Part shown: positions 45,248 to 54,576 of the stretch, in pieces
Numbering within the stretch: position 1 is the first letter of the stretch
Layout of the letters: the number at the start of each line of letters is the position of its first letter
NCBI GenBank assembly: GCA_041397775.1
Contig: JAWKWB010000013.1
Span: 1 to 64,000 of the forward strand
From: Ga0077555 sp041397775
Lineage (GTDB): Bacteria > Pseudomonadota > Alphaproteobacteria > Rhizobiales > Hyphomicrobiaceae
DNA: 64,000 nucleotides
Direction: 5' to 3'
Notes under the pieces: model-generated
Database searches by the model: none
Told to the model about the DNA's origin: nothing
What the model saw: only the letters and a program-made list of their open reading frames with translations
Program-made: the position numbers and the translations under genes

Positions 45248-45399
45248 CGGGGGCGATCGCGTCAACTATCCGGCGCGGTTCCTTCGCGTCGGTCACGGCT
45301 GCGGCTTGCCTTCGACGGGCCGATGAGGACAGAGTAATCCTGGAGCGAGCGGGCGGCAGAAATCGTGCGTGCGCGCGTGTGGTGGATGGATCTCGGATC

Positions 45400-46800
45400 A
45401 TGGCTCGGAAGAAATCGGTAGGAATCATCGGTGCGGGTGCTGCGGGCCTGTGTGCCGCCAAGCACATGCTCGAGGCCGGCTTCGACGTGACGGTCTACGA
45501 GATCGGATCGCGCATCGGCGGCATGTGGGTGTACGAGAACGACAACGGGCGCTCGTCCGCCTACCGCACGCTGCACATCAATACGGCCCGCGATCTCACG
45601 AACTTCTCCGACTTCCGCTTCGAAGATAGCGTGCCGCCGTTCCCGTCGCATTGGGACATGGCGAAATACCTGAACGATTATGCGTCGCACTTCTCCATCA
45701 CCCGGCACATTCGCTTCAACACCAAGGTAACGAGAGTGGCGCCGGCCACGTCCTACGCACCGGAGCGGCCGCGGTGGACGCTGGAGCTCGAAACCGGGGA
45801 CGTGGTGGAGCACGACACCGTCATCGTGGCGACCGGTCACCTGACCAAGCCGCTCGAGGTCGATGCCTTCAAGGACGGTTTCAAGGGCGAGTACCTGCAC
45901 TCGCACGACTACAAGGAGCCGGCGCAGTTCGTGGGCAAGCGGGTCTGCGTCGTGGGCGTCGGCAACAGCGCGCTGGATATCGCCAGCGACCTGGCCATGA
46001 CATCGTCGAACGTAACGCTGGTCGCACGCTCGACGGCGCTCATCATTCCGAAGCTCGTCTTCGGCAAGCCGTTCTGGGATGCGGTCCGGCCATTCTACAA
46101 GCCCTGGGTGCCCGCCTACGTGCGCAACAAGGTGCTGCGTACGCTCGTCTATATCGTGCAGGGCGACATGACCTCGCTCGGGTTCCCCGGCACGTCGAAG
46201 CGGGTGCATGCCACGTCGAACGCCAACATCGTCAACCACATCAAGTATCGTCGTGTGCTCGTGCGGCAGGGCATCGAAAAGATCGATGGGCAGCGGATCA
46301 GCTTCGTCGATGGGACCACGCAGGAGTTCGATACGCTGATCGCGGCGACGGGCTATCTGATCGACCTCGATTTCATGGACAAGCGCGTCGTCCAGATTTC
46401 GGAAGGCAATGGGCTCGATCTCTACATGCGCATCGTGCCGCCGGATTGGATGGGCCTCTACTTCCTGGCGTTCTTCAACTCCGACACGGCCCTGAACTGG
46501 ATCTGCGAGGGGCAGATCCGCTGGATTCGCGAATTCGAGATGGGGCGTGCGCGCCTGCCGTCCCGATCGGCGATGGTGGAGGAGATCGAGGATCGCAAGG
46601 GCTGGGTGCGGCAGCACTTCAAGGACACGCCGCGCCACGGCATCGAAGTCGAGCACCTGCCGTATTTCGTCGAGTTGAAGCGGTCGATGCGCGAGGCGCA
46701 CAAGCGGGCGGGTACGGCGCCGATGGAAATTGGAATCGGTGCCGTCAACGCGCTGCCGCATCGCATGGCGGAGGGGCGCAATCTCCAGGCCGCCGAATAG
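45400..46800 (+). CDS. Flavin-containing monooxygenase
   Basis: A 466-residue FAD/NADPH monooxygenase. The FAD-binding motif GIIGAGAAGLCAAKHM is at the N-terminus and the NADPH site GVGNSALDIASDL lies in the middle. The FMO fingerprint FxGxxxHxxxY appears as FKGEYLHSHDY just before the second Rossmann motif; Baeyer-Villiger enzymes have Trp where this has Tyr. The substrate is unknown. The start is ATG 45400 (MARKKSVGI); the GTG at 45379 is less likely. The gene is convergent with the response regulator. Confidence 0.88.
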   Translation: MARKKSVGIIGAGAAGLCAAKHMLEAGFDVTVYEIGSRIGGMWVYENDNGRSSAYRTLHINTARDLTNFSDFRFEDSVPPFPSHWDMAKYLNDYASHFSITRHIRFNTKVTRVAPATSYAPERPRWTLELETGDVVEHDTVIVATGHLTKPLEVDAFKDGFKGEYLHSHDYKEPAQFVGKRVCVVGVGNSALDIASDLAMTSSNVTLVARSTALIIPKLVFGKPFWDAVRPFYKPWVPAYVRNKVLRTLVYIVQGDMTSLGFPGTSKRVHATSNANIVNHIKYRRVLVRQGIEKIDGQRISFVDGTTQEFDTLIAATGYLIDLDFMDKRVVQISEGNGLDLYMRIVPPDWMGLYFLAFFNSDTALNWICEGQIRWIREFEMGRARLPSRSAMVEEIEDRKGWVRQHFKDTPRHGIEVEHLPYFVELKRSMREAHKRAGTAPMEIGIGAVNALPHRMAEGRNLQAAE

Positions 46801-46968
46801 CCTCGCCGTGCGGCGGGGGCGATGGCCGCGTCCACCGCGTGTGCGGCGGGCGTGCCTGCTTCAGGCGAGCATTTGGCTCGCTGCGGGCGGGCAGGGTGCT
46901 GCGCTGCCTCGATCGGGCCGATGCGCGGCCAATTCCAGCAGATGACCGATATGGCCGCCGAACGCCCC

Positions 46969-47310
46969 TCAATTCAGGGGCTTCACGATGAACGATGTGG
47001 CGCCTGCGGCCAGCGCACGCTCGAGCGCGTCACGCTCCTTCTTGCCGGTGACCACGACGGCGGGCAGGTGCTTGAGGCGCGGATGGCCACGCATGCAGCT
47101 GATCAGCGAATAGCCATCGACACCGGGCATGTCGAGATCGACGAGCACCATATCGAAATCGCCGTCGACCAGGAAGTTCAACGCCGTGACGCCGTCTGCG
47201 GCCTCCACGATGTCGGCGCCCAGAGCTGCCATGCGCTTGGCGGCAACTGCACGCGAGAACTTGTCGTCGTCTACGATCAACGCTTTTGGACGGTTCGGAC
47301 GGTTGGCCAT
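46969..47310 (-). CDS. Single-domain response regulator (CheY-like)
   Basis: A 113-residue receiver domain with no output domain. The acidic pair is in ALIVDDDKFSR, the phospho-acceptor Asp in VLVDLDMPGVDGY, the Thr in AVVVTGKKERD, and the Lys in FIVKPLN at the very C-terminus. Such stand-alone receivers relay phosphate or bind a partner; no histidine kinase is adjacent. Start 47310 is preferred, with GGAG 12 bases upstream; ATG 47337 adds nine residues. Confidence 0.88.
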   Translation of the reverse strand: MANRPNRPKALIVDDDKFSRAVAAKRMAALGADIVEAADGVTALNFLVDGDFDMVLVDLDMPGVDGYSLISCMRGHPRLKHLPAVVVTGKKERDALERALAAGATSFIVKPLN

Positions 47311-47532
47311 TTCAAGTGGTCGCTCCAAATTCCGCATTTACACAATCCGGATGCGGATCTTTCCCCGAGGCTGTTTATGCGCCTCGACCTGCTACCAATT
47401 CGATAAATTGGTCGCATGCGTGCAAAGTTCTTTGCGAATTCCGCCAAGTTTCGGAAGATTCCAAGGTCCGTCCTTGCGCGTCGTATGTAAACGTCGCGGT
47501 GACCAAGCCTCGACAACCGCCGCTACAGTGCG

Positions 47533-48429
47533 TCACGCCGCGCCCTTGGGACGGACGAAGAAATCGGGACCCGAGCCCACGATCTTCACATCCGGCTTGC
47601 CCACGATATCGGCATCCTTGCCCTCGTAGCTCATGGCGTGGAGCACGAAACGGATTGCCTCCAGCCGTGCGCGGCGCTGGTCGTTGGCGAGGATGACGGT
47701 CCACGGGGCCACGGTGGTGTGGGTGAAGCGGAACATGTCCTCCTTGGCCGCCGTATAGTCGTCCCAACGCGCCATGGCGGCGAAATCCATGTCGGACATT
47801 TTCCAGCGCTTCAGCGGATCATGCCGGCGTTCGTGGAAGCGCTCGAGTTGCGTCTCGCGACCGATCTCGAGGTAGAACTTGAAAAATCGGATCCCGTCGC
47901 GAACGAGCATGCCTTCGAGCTGCGGGGCTTCCCTGAGGAAATCGGCGATCTCATCGGGTGTCGCAAAGCCCATGACTTTCTCGACGCCGGCGCGGTTGTA
48001 CCAGGACCGGTCGAACAGCACGATTTCGCCACCCGACGGGAAATGCGGGATGTAGCGCTGAAAGTACCATTGCTCGCGCTCGACCTCGGTGGGTTTCGTG
48101 AGGGCTATGACGCGGGCATGCCGTGGATTGAGATGCTCCCTGAAGTGGCCGATGCAGGTGCCCTTCCCGGCGGAATCGCGGCCTTCGAAAATCACCAGCA
48201 GTCGCTCGCGCGATTTGAGCAGGTGCGTTTGCAGTTTGATGAGCTCGATCTGCAGGGCCTGGAGTTCGGCCTCGAAGGCGTCGCGCTTCAATTTCTTGTC
48301 GTAAGGGTAGTGCCCGGCGGTCAATGCGCCGTCCTCGATCCACTTGGGGAGTGCGGGGTCGTCGATGTCGAACGGCAGGCCTTTCAGGCTGCCGTGGTCG
48401 GCCGATTTCTTCTTGCCGGATTTGCCCAA
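47533..48429 (-). CDS. ppk2: Polyphosphate kinase 2
   Basis: A 298-residue PPK2-family kinase that transfers phosphate between polyphosphate and nucleotides. Walker A is in FEGRDSAGKGTCIGHF and Walker B in EIVLFDRSWYNRAGVE, with the lid Arg-rich segment ERFHERRHDPLKRWKMSD. The family's PPK2a/GDP-ADP preference cannot be told from this. It is 222 bp upstream of the response regulator gene on the same strand. Confidence 0.93.
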   Translation of the reverse strand: MGKSGKKKSADHGSLKGLPFDIDDPALPKWIEDGALTAGHYPYDKKLKRDAFEAELQALQIELIKLQTHLLKSRERLLVIFEGRDSAGKGTCIGHFREHLNPRHARVIALTKPTEVEREQWYFQRYIPHFPSGGEIVLFDRSWYNRAGVEKVMGFATPDEIADFLREAPQLEGMLVRDGIRFFKFYLEIGRETQLERFHERRHDPLKRWKMSDMDFAAMARWDDYTAAKEDMFRFTHTTVAPWTVILANDQRRARLEAIRFVLHAMSYEGKDADIVGKPDVKIVGSGPDFFVRPKGAA

Positions 48430-48527
48430 GACGTGCGCTCCTGTGCTGCCGCTTCACTTGCGACAATGTTCCATGGATGCGCCGCGTTCAATGCATTCGC
48501 GGTCGTCCGGTTGCGATCGCGGGTGCC

Positions 48528-48562
48528 AAAACGCAACGAGCCGGGCAAGGCTGCCCGGCTCG
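48528..48562 (-). terminator. Intrinsic terminator of gcrA
   Basis: CGAGCCGGGCA at 48537-48547 pairs perfectly with TGCCCGGCTCG at 48552-48562 around a 4-nt loop. On the minus strand it is followed by TTGCGTTTTGG, giving a U-rich tail. It lies about 50 bases past the gcrA stop. Confidence 0.85.
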
Positions 48563-48611
48563 AGGAGGCGTGTGTGTCTTCGTGTGCCGATGGGTCGGCC
48601 TCGCCCGATGA

Positions 48612-49184
48612 TCAGGCGTCGGCGGCTTCCTCTTTCTCTTTCGGATCGGCGGTCGTCTGCTCTGCGATCTGCTCGCGGCGCATGCCACCGGCAGAGCCTC
48701 CCTGGCCGCGGCGCGGCTGCGGCGGCTGGAAGGCGCGGCGCGCGTGGAACTCGCAATAGGGAAGTCCCGCCACCTTGTGCTTTCCGCAGAAGTGGAACCC
48801 CGCTTCCTGCGGGTCGCCGATCGGCCAGCGGCAGCTGCTTTCGGAGAGCGACTGGATCGATTTGCGCTCCGCAACCGGGATCTCGAGTTCCTCGGCCGGC
48901 GGCACGTACGGCTCGGCGTCGGCGGGGAACAGGTTGCGGACCGCCACGTTGCCCACGGCCGCGAAACGCGGCTTCGCGAGCTTCTTCGTTTGAGCGGGCC
49001 GGGTGCGCGGACGGTGGCTCTTGATCCGCGACGTGGTCGCGCGACCGGCCAACCCCAGGCGATGCACCTTGCCGATGACGGCATTGCGTGTGACGGAGCC
49101 AAGGCGGCTGGCGATCTGGCTCGCGCTCAATCCTTCGGCCCACAGCTTCCTGAGAAGCTCCACTCGTTCATCATTCCAAGACAT
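48612..49184 (-). CDS. gcrA: Cell-cycle regulator GcrA
   Basis: A 190-residue protein. The N-terminal helix-turn-helix, MSWNDERVELLRKLWAEGLS then SQIASRLGSVTRNAVIGKVH, is the GcrA hallmark. A basic Ala/Lys linker follows, and the C-terminal sigma-70-binding domain contains CRWPIGDP, FHFCGKHKVAG and LPYCEFHARRAF with conserved Cys and His. GcrA binds RNA polymerase holoenzyme and activates promoters carrying methylated GANTC, the product of CcrM, whose gene is at 6.4 kb. The 558-bp upstream gap holds several short dyads. Confidence 0.95.
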   Translation of the reverse strand: MSWNDERVELLRKLWAEGLSASQIASRLGSVTRNAVIGKVHRLGLAGRATTSRIKSHRPRTRPAQTKKLAKPRFAAVGNVAVRNLFPADAEPYVPPAEELEIPVAERKSIQSLSESSCRWPIGDPQEAGFHFCGKHKVAGLPYCEFHARRAFQPPQPRRGQGGSAGGMRREQIAEQTTADPKEKEEAADA

Positions 49185-49742
49185 TCAACGCTCCCACCCC
49201 GTGAAGCGCGACGAAGCTTCGCCAAGGCGAAGTTCGACCTCTCACCGGCTTGGGCGGCATGCGAGCTGCGCGCGAAAAGACGCACGTCAGACGTCACGCC
49301 GAACGATGCCGGAGACGAATTCACTATTTACTGGGACGCTTGAACGGGCTGCCGACGCGCTCGGAACACAGGCGGTCGCACAACATTACGCAACGCAGGC
49401 CCTACTGAAGCCTGTGCGTGAACTAAACGCGGCACTTGACAGAATCATCCGGTTTCGAGTGCCAGATGTCGTGCCCAACGGAGGGCACCATACTATGGGC
49501 AGAATCCCACCCACAAGCCGAACTGACTTACGTCAGGGGCATTGACACGTGTGCGTTGCTGGGACGCAACAACGCGATTCGCGTTCTCTGTATGTTACGG
49601 GGAGTGTGAACGAGGATCGCGCGATTGCACTTGCAATACGAAACCTGTGCGTGGATTTCGGAATAGCTATTGCAGTCGCATCCCATTGATAAATATGTCT
49701 AATATTTGGGGCGATCCCAGCCTTCGCGCGCTGCCGGCTTAT
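49185..49742. other. 558-bp gap upstream of gcrA with a run of short dyads
   Basis: Dyads seen: GGCACT/AGTGCC 49431-49463, GTGCCC/GGGCAC 49471-49488, CTGAC/GTCAG 49523-49536, GTTGC/GCAAC 49555-49570, AACGCG/CGCGTT 49571-49585, ATTGC/GCAAT 49624-49637 and AAATAT/ATATTT 49691-49707. The right end is much more AT-rich than its neighbours. Three GANTC sites lie at 49442, 49502 and 49576. It may hold the gcrA promoter region and a small RNA; no protein frame is believable. Confidence 0.5.
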
Positions 49743-50720
49743 CTACGGAACGAGCACCATCTTGCCGGTGACGCGCCGGGCGGTCATCTCGGCCAACGCC
49801 TCGCCGACGTTCGCCATGGGATAGGTGCGCCACACACGTGGCTTGAAGGCACCGCCACGATAGTGCTGCAACAAACGCCCCAGGCGTTCGCGCGAGCTGT
49901 CGGGGTAACGGAAGCTCTGCTCGCCGAAGACGACCCCGATCACGGAGAAGTTCTTCACGAGGACTAGGTTCGTCGCAACCTTGGGTATGTCTCCGGACGC
50001 AAACCCAATCACCAGGATGCGGCCCTCCCACCCGATGGCGCGAACGCAGGCATCGAAGTGGGCGCCGCCGACCGGATCGAAGACGACGTCGGCGCCTTTG
50101 CCACCCGTCAGCTCGCGGATGCGGTCGCGCAGGTTCTCGGCGCGATAATCGATGACCTCGTCGGCGCCGTGCTCGCGTGCGATGGCGAGCTTGTCGGGGC
50201 CGCCTGCCGCGGCGATGACGCGGGCGCCCATCAGCTTGCCCACCTCGATGGCGGCGACACCGACGCCACCGGCTGCGCCCAGGACGACGAGTGTTTCGCC
50301 CGCCTTCAGGTGGCCGCGGTGTTCCAGCGCGAAGTGGGCGGTCCCGTAGGCGACGGGAAAGGCCGCGGCGGTGACGAAATCCATCTCGTCGGGTATGGGC
50401 GTGACGATGCCGCCGGGAAGGACGATCTCCTCGGCAAAGCCGCCGCCCTTGCGCGCGAAGGCCAGGACACGGTCGCCGGGGGCGACGTGGGTGACGCCGG
50501 GCGCGCATTCCAGCACGACGCCCGACACCTCGAGCCCCGGGATGAAGGGAAGGGGTGGCTTCACCTGATACTTTCCCTCCACCATCAGGATGTCGGGGAA
50601 GTTGATGCCGGCGGCCTTCACGCCGATGCGGACCTGGCCGTCGCCCAGGGTGGGGCTCGGCGCCTCGCCGATGGCGAGATTGTCTATGCTGCCCAGTTCG
50701 TGGCACATGACGGCGCGCAT
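49743..50720 (-). CDS. Zinc-free quinone oxidoreductase (MDR family)
   Basis: A 325-residue NADPH-dependent medium-chain reductase of the quinone oxidoreductase type. It has the N-terminal GroES-like fold (VRIGVKAAGINFPDILMVEG) and the Rossmann motif VVLGAAGGVGVAAIEVGKL; the Cys ligands of structural zinc are absent. Related enzymes reduce quinones or enoyl-CoA. The start at 50720 (MRAVMCHELG) follows GAAAGG. It lies 33 bases downstream of the acyl-CoA ligase gene and is co-transcribed with it. Confidence 0.88.
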   Translation of the reverse strand: MRAVMCHELGSIDNLAIGEAPSPTLGDGQVRIGVKAAGINFPDILMVEGKYQVKPPLPFIPGLEVSGVVLECAPGVTHVAPGDRVLAFARKGGGFAEEIVLPGGIVTPIPDEMDFVTAAAFPVAYGTAHFALEHRGHLKAGETLVVLGAAGGVGVAAIEVGKLMGARVIAAAGGPDKLAIAREHGADEVIDYRAENLRDRIRELTGGKGADVVFDPVGGAHFDACVRAIGWEGRILVIGFASGDIPKVATNLVLVKNFSVIGVVFGEQSFRYPDSSRERLGRLLQHYRGGAFKPRVWRTYPMANVGEALAEMTARRVTGKMVLVP

Positions 50721-50753
50721 CTGGTTGGCCTTTCTCGTCGCTGGCAATTGTGT

Positions 50754-52325
50754 TCAGGCGCTGGTCTTGGCGAGGTCCTTGAGCTCCCGCCGCATCAGCT
50801 TTCCGGTCGGGGTCAACGGCAGGCTATCGCGCACGAGGATACGATCGGGGATCTTGTAGCGCGACAGCCGCTCGCGGCAATGGGCGAGCAAACCCTCCTG
50901 GTCGACCGGGAGATCGGGGCGCGGGACGACGAAGGCGATGATCAACTCGCCGCGGGCGTCGTCGGCGAGGCCGGTGACGCCCGCGAGGCCGACCGCTGCA
51001 TACTGCTGCAGCACCTCTTCCACTTCCGCCGGGGACACGTTGATGCCGGAACGCTTGATCATCTCCGAGCTGCGGCCGGCGTAGGAGAAGCGGCCGTCCT
51101 CGTCGCGCATGCCGAGATCGCCGGTGCGGAAGTATCCGTCCGCAGTGAAGACGGTGGCGTTGTGCTGTGCGCTGTCCCCGGCATAGCCTGGCGTCAGGTA
51201 ACCCGACACCTCGACCTCGCCGACGACACCCGGTGGGCAGAGTTCACCCGTTTCGGCGTTGCGGATGCGCACGGTGACGCCGGGCAGGGGGTGGCCTTGC
51301 GTCCGGCTGCGCTCCTGCAGTGGCCACTCGTGCGAGGTGACGCAGCAATTCCCGTAAGTCTCGGTGCTGCCGTAGATGTTGCAGATGTCCGTTGCGCCGA
51401 GTTCTTCTGCCGCCTTGATGACATCCTGCGGGCTGCCGATGGTCACGCCCGTGCGCAGCGATGCCGTGCGGGCCTTGGCGAAGCTCTCGTGTCCGACGAG
51501 TGCGTTGGTCATCGCCGGCAGCGTGTAGAGGCCGGTGCAACGATGCTGCTCGATCAGGTCGAGCGCTCCTGCGGCCGCGAAGCGCTCCTGCAGCACCAGG
51601 CCGGCGCCGTGCCCGTATACCGCCGGCAGCGCGTTGGCGCAGCCGTAAGACCAGAACAGGGGGATGGATGCCAGGACGCGGTCGCCGGGCCGGATGCCCT
51701 GGCGCTCGCCGATGTTGAAACCGTTCTCGATCGCCTCGGCATGACGCAGGGGCACGGCCTTGGGCCGGTTGCTGGAGCCCGACGTGTAGAGGATGACCAT
51801 CGTATCGGTGGCGCTGGCGCCTTCACCCGGGGGTAGCGTCTCGAGCGCTGGCCCTTCACGGTACGCGGCGTAGCTGCGCATGCCGGTCTGGGGCGCCGGA
51901 TCGAGCGCAACCAGCCTCTCGGGCAGGCTCGGATGTCCTTCGGCACGCAAGGCGAGAATATCGGCGGCGAAATCGCGGTCGCCGACGGCTGGCGCCAAGA
52001 ACAGGATATCGACGCGCGCATCCTCGAGCAGGAACGACAGCTCGGGCCGCGTCGACCACGTGCTGAAGGGCACGAGCGTGGCGCCGAGCGCGGCGGCCGC
52101 GAAGAAGACTTCCAGCCACTCCGGCCTGTTGGCGGCAAGCAGGCCGACCCGTTGGCCGCGGCGGATGCCGTCCGCGCGCAACGCACCGGCAACACGCTCC
52201 ACGCGCGACAGCAACCGGCTGAACGTCACGGTGTCCTCGCGGGTCAAGATGGCGAGGCCATGGGGCGCGCGATCCGCCTGCTCACGCAGCAGGTCGTACA
52301 TGGTTCGGCTGTAGGGAGAGCGCAT
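50754..52325 (-). CDS. AMP-binding acyl-CoA synthetase
   Basis: A 523-residue adenylate-forming enzyme that activates a carboxylic acid to its CoA ester. The ATP loop is YTSGSSNRPKAVPLRH, a variant of the usual TSGTTGxPK. The other core motifs are YGSTETYGNCC, DGYFRTGDLG, KRSGINVSPAEVEEVL and the final PLTPTGKLMRREL with the catalytic Lys. The acid is unknown. The start 52325 follows GGAAAG; an ATG at 52343 is an alternative. It runs divergently from the enoyl-CoA hydratase gene. Confidence 0.9.
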   Translation of the reverse strand: MRSPYSRTMYDLLREQADRAPHGLAILTREDTVTFSRLLSRVERVAGALRADGIRRGQRVGLLAANRPEWLEVFFAAAALGATLVPFSTWSTRPELSFLLEDARVDILFLAPAVGDRDFAADILALRAEGHPSLPERLVALDPAPQTGMRSYAAYREGPALETLPPGEGASATDTMVILYTSGSSNRPKAVPLRHAEAIENGFNIGERQGIRPGDRVLASIPLFWSYGCANALPAVYGHGAGLVLQERFAAAGALDLIEQHRCTGLYTLPAMTNALVGHESFAKARTASLRTGVTIGSPQDVIKAAEELGATDICNIYGSTETYGNCCVTSHEWPLQERSRTQGHPLPGVTVRIRNAETGELCPPGVVGEVEVSGYLTPGYAGDSAQHNATVFTADGYFRTGDLGMRDEDGRFSYAGRSSEMIKRSGINVSPAEVEEVLQQYAAVGLAGVTGLADDARGELIIAFVVPRPDLPVDQEGLLAHCRERLSRYKIPDRILVRDSLPLTPTGKLMRRELKDLAKTSA

Positions 52326-52459
52326 GTTCTTTCCGGGGCTCACACGAGGCTCTAAAGTCGCACGGACTTCAACGGCGATTGCGGCCGGGACAGTAGCGAC
52401 GATGTGCGCGGGTTGTCCACCGACGCGCCGTCATGCCTTGCATACCCGAGGAGATACCG

Positions 52460-53218
52460 ATGCCGCTCGAAGTGCGCGAGCCCGCGCGCCACGTCACGCT
52501 GATCACCATCGACAATCAGCCCAAGCGCAACGCCATGTCCCGGCAGATGCTGGGCGAGCTGGCGGCGCTGTGGGATCGTCTCGACTCGGATGCGAGCTGT
52601 CGCGCCATCGTGATCACGGGAGCGGGCGAGAAGGGCTTTTGCGCGGGCGCCGACATCGGCGGCGACCTGACGGCGAGCGAGGAGACGGCACGCATCGTCA
52701 ATTGCTCGCTGCTGAAGACGTCCACCTTCTCGAAGCCGATCATCGCAGCGGTCAACGGCGATTGCGCTGGCGGCGGGGTCGAGCTGCTGATTGCAACGGA
52801 CATCCGGCTGGCTGCCCCGCATGCCCGCTTCGGGTTGCCGGAGGTGCGTTATGCCATCTATCCGTTCGGTGGAGCGGCAGTGAAGCTCGTGCATCAGATC
52901 GGGCACGTGCATGCGATGGACCTGCTGCTGACGGGACGGCTCGTCGATGCGGCGCATGCCGCGCGCATCGGTCTCGTCAACGAAGTCGTGCCGGCGGACG
53001 AGCTCTTGGCGCGCGCGCTGGAGCGCGCCGAGATGATCGCGCGTAACAGCCCCTTCGCCGTGCAGGCGGTGAAGACGCAGGTCAGCGGCATGGCGGCGGA
53101 TCATGCGACGTCGCGGGAGGCGCTCGATCAGGCGCTGGGCGACCGCGTGCGTGCGAGCCCCGACTTTGCCGAAGGCGTCGCCGCATTCCTCGGGAAGCGG
53201 GCGGCGCATTATGAGTGA
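52460..53218 (+). CDS. Enoyl-CoA hydratase/isomerase family protein
   Basis: A 252-residue crotonase. The two oxyanion-hole segments are GFCAGADIGGD and GDCAGGGVELLIATDIRL. A Glu is in LPEVRYAIYPFGG, matching one of the two catalytic Glu of hydratases; the position of the second is not a clear match, so an isomerase or hydrolase role is possible. The binding site GAGGAG is five bases before the ATG. Its stop overlaps the CoA-transferase start by 8 bases. Confidence 0.88.
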   Translation: MPLEVREPARHVTLITIDNQPKRNAMSRQMLGELAALWDRLDSDASCRAIVITGAGEKGFCAGADIGGDLTASEETARIVNCSLLKTSTFSKPIIAAVNGDCAGGGVELLIATDIRLAAPHARFGLPEVRYAIYPFGGAAVKLVHQIGHVHAMDLLLTGRLVDAAHAARIGLVNEVVPADELLARALERAEMIARNSPFAVQAVKTQVSGMAADHATSREALDQALGDRVRASPDFAEGVAAFLGKRAAHYE

Positions 53219-54458
53219 GAGCATCGACCTCGCCCCGCTGCTGCGCGAAGGCGATTGCATCGCGTGGGGCGGGGCTGCGGCAGAACCTGCCGTGCTGCTG
53301 GAAGCATTGAGCGCCGCGTTGCCGCGCAGCCCGGCCTGCACCGGCTTTGCCAATCTGGGCACGACGACCGCACTCGATCCCGCGGCGGTGGCGGGCCGGA
53401 TGCGGATCAAGGCGCTGGGCGGGGCGGGCACGAACCGTCGCTTCCAGGAGGTCGGCGCGCTCGACGTGCTGCCGATGCATTACAGCGCGCTGCCCGATCT
53501 CGTCCGGGATGGCCGGTTCCCTATCGACGTCGTGCTGATGATGCTGGCGACCGACGGCGGACGGCTCGGTTTCGGCGCCCAGATCGATTATCTGGCCGAC
53601 GCCCTGGCGCGTGCGCGCGTCGTCGTGGCCGAGGTCAACGACCAGGCGCCCGTGACGTTCGGGGAAATGGATGTGCCCGTGGCGGACATCGATCATGTGA
53701 TCGGCGTGTCGCATCCCCTGCCGCAGATGCGGACCGCCACGCCGGGTCCGGTCGAGACGGCGATCGGAGCGCATGTCGCCCGGCTCGTGCCCGATGGCGC
53801 GACGCTTCAGGTGGGGCTGGGCGTACTGCCCGATGCGGTGCTGATGGCGCTGCGCTCCAAGCGGGATCTCGGCATCCACAGCGGCACCATCGGCGATCGC
53901 GTCGCGGACCTGATGGAGGCGGGTGTGATCACCAATCGCCGCAAGCCCATCGACGCAGGCCTGGCGGTCACGGCGGGGCTGCTCGGCACGGACCGGGTCT
54001 ATCGCTTCGGGCACAAGAATCCCGCCCTGTTCCTGCGTTCGCCGCGCTACACGCACGACAACATGGTGCACGCGCAGATCGACGGACTCATCGGCATCAA
54101 CACGGCGCTGGAGGTCGATCTGACGGGGCAGATGAATGCAGAGGTGGCGGGCGGGCGGCATCTCGGCATGGTCGGAGGCCATGCGGATTTCATGCGCGGC
54201 TGCCTGCGTGCGCGCGACGGTAAGGGCATCGTCGCGATGGAGGCGACGGCGCGTGGGGGCACACTTTCGCGCATTGTGCCGAAGCTGGCCGACGGCGTGG
54301 TGACCACCTCGCGCAGCGATGCCGACATCGTGGTAACTGAGCATGGCGTTGCGGAGCTGCGCGGGCGCAGTGTCAGCGAGCGCGCCAGGGCGCTCGTCGC
54401 GATTGCCGATCCGCGCTTCAGGCCAGGTCTCGAAGCGGCGGCCGAGCGGCTGATGTGA
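53211..54458 (+). CDS. Acetyl-CoA hydrolase/CoA-transferase family protein
   Basis: A 415-residue class I CoA-transferase similar to 4-hydroxybutyrate CoA-transferase and acetyl-CoA hydrolase. Motifs include QVGLGVLPDAVLMAL, GIHSGTIGDRVADLMEAG and the catalytic Glu301 in INTALEVDLTGQMNAEVAG. It would move CoA between organic acids. It overlaps the upstream enoyl-CoA hydratase gene by 8 bases and belongs to the same operon. Confidence 0.88.
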   Translation: MSESIDLAPLLREGDCIAWGGAAAEPAVLLEALSAALPRSPACTGFANLGTTTALDPAAVAGRMRIKALGGAGTNRRFQEVGALDVLPMHYSALPDLVRDGRFPIDVVLMMLATDGGRLGFGAQIDYLADALARARVVVAEVNDQAPVTFGEMDVPVADIDHVIGVSHPLPQMRTATPGPVETAIGAHVARLVPDGATLQVGLGVLPDAVLMALRSKRDLGIHSGTIGDRVADLMEAGVITNRRKPIDAGLAVTAGLLGTDRVYRFGHKNPALFLRSPRYTHDNMVHAQIDGLIGINTALEVDLTGQMNAEVAGGRHLGMVGGHADFMRGCLRARDGKGIVAMEATARGGTLSRIVPKLADGVVTTSRSDADIVVTEHGVAELRGRSVSERARALVAIADPRFRPGLEAAAERLM

Positions 54459-54576
54459 GTGGGGTTGGCGTGGCCGCGGCGCGGACGATAAGGTCACTGC
54501 CGACGCATGCCGAGGCCGCTGTGCACACGCGCCTCTCACGCCTTTTCGCAACAATCATCCACGCAGGAGGAATGCC

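Noticed and set aside
49436..49547. TTGACA boxes at 49436 and 49542 as plus-strand promoters
   Set aside because: No -10-like hexamer lies at 16-18 bp from either, and no plus-strand gene follows.
49442..49580. Three GANTC sites upstream of gcrA as a methylation switch
   Set aside because: At this base composition about two are expected by chance in 558 bp, and they lie 250-400 bp from the start codon with no mapped promoter.
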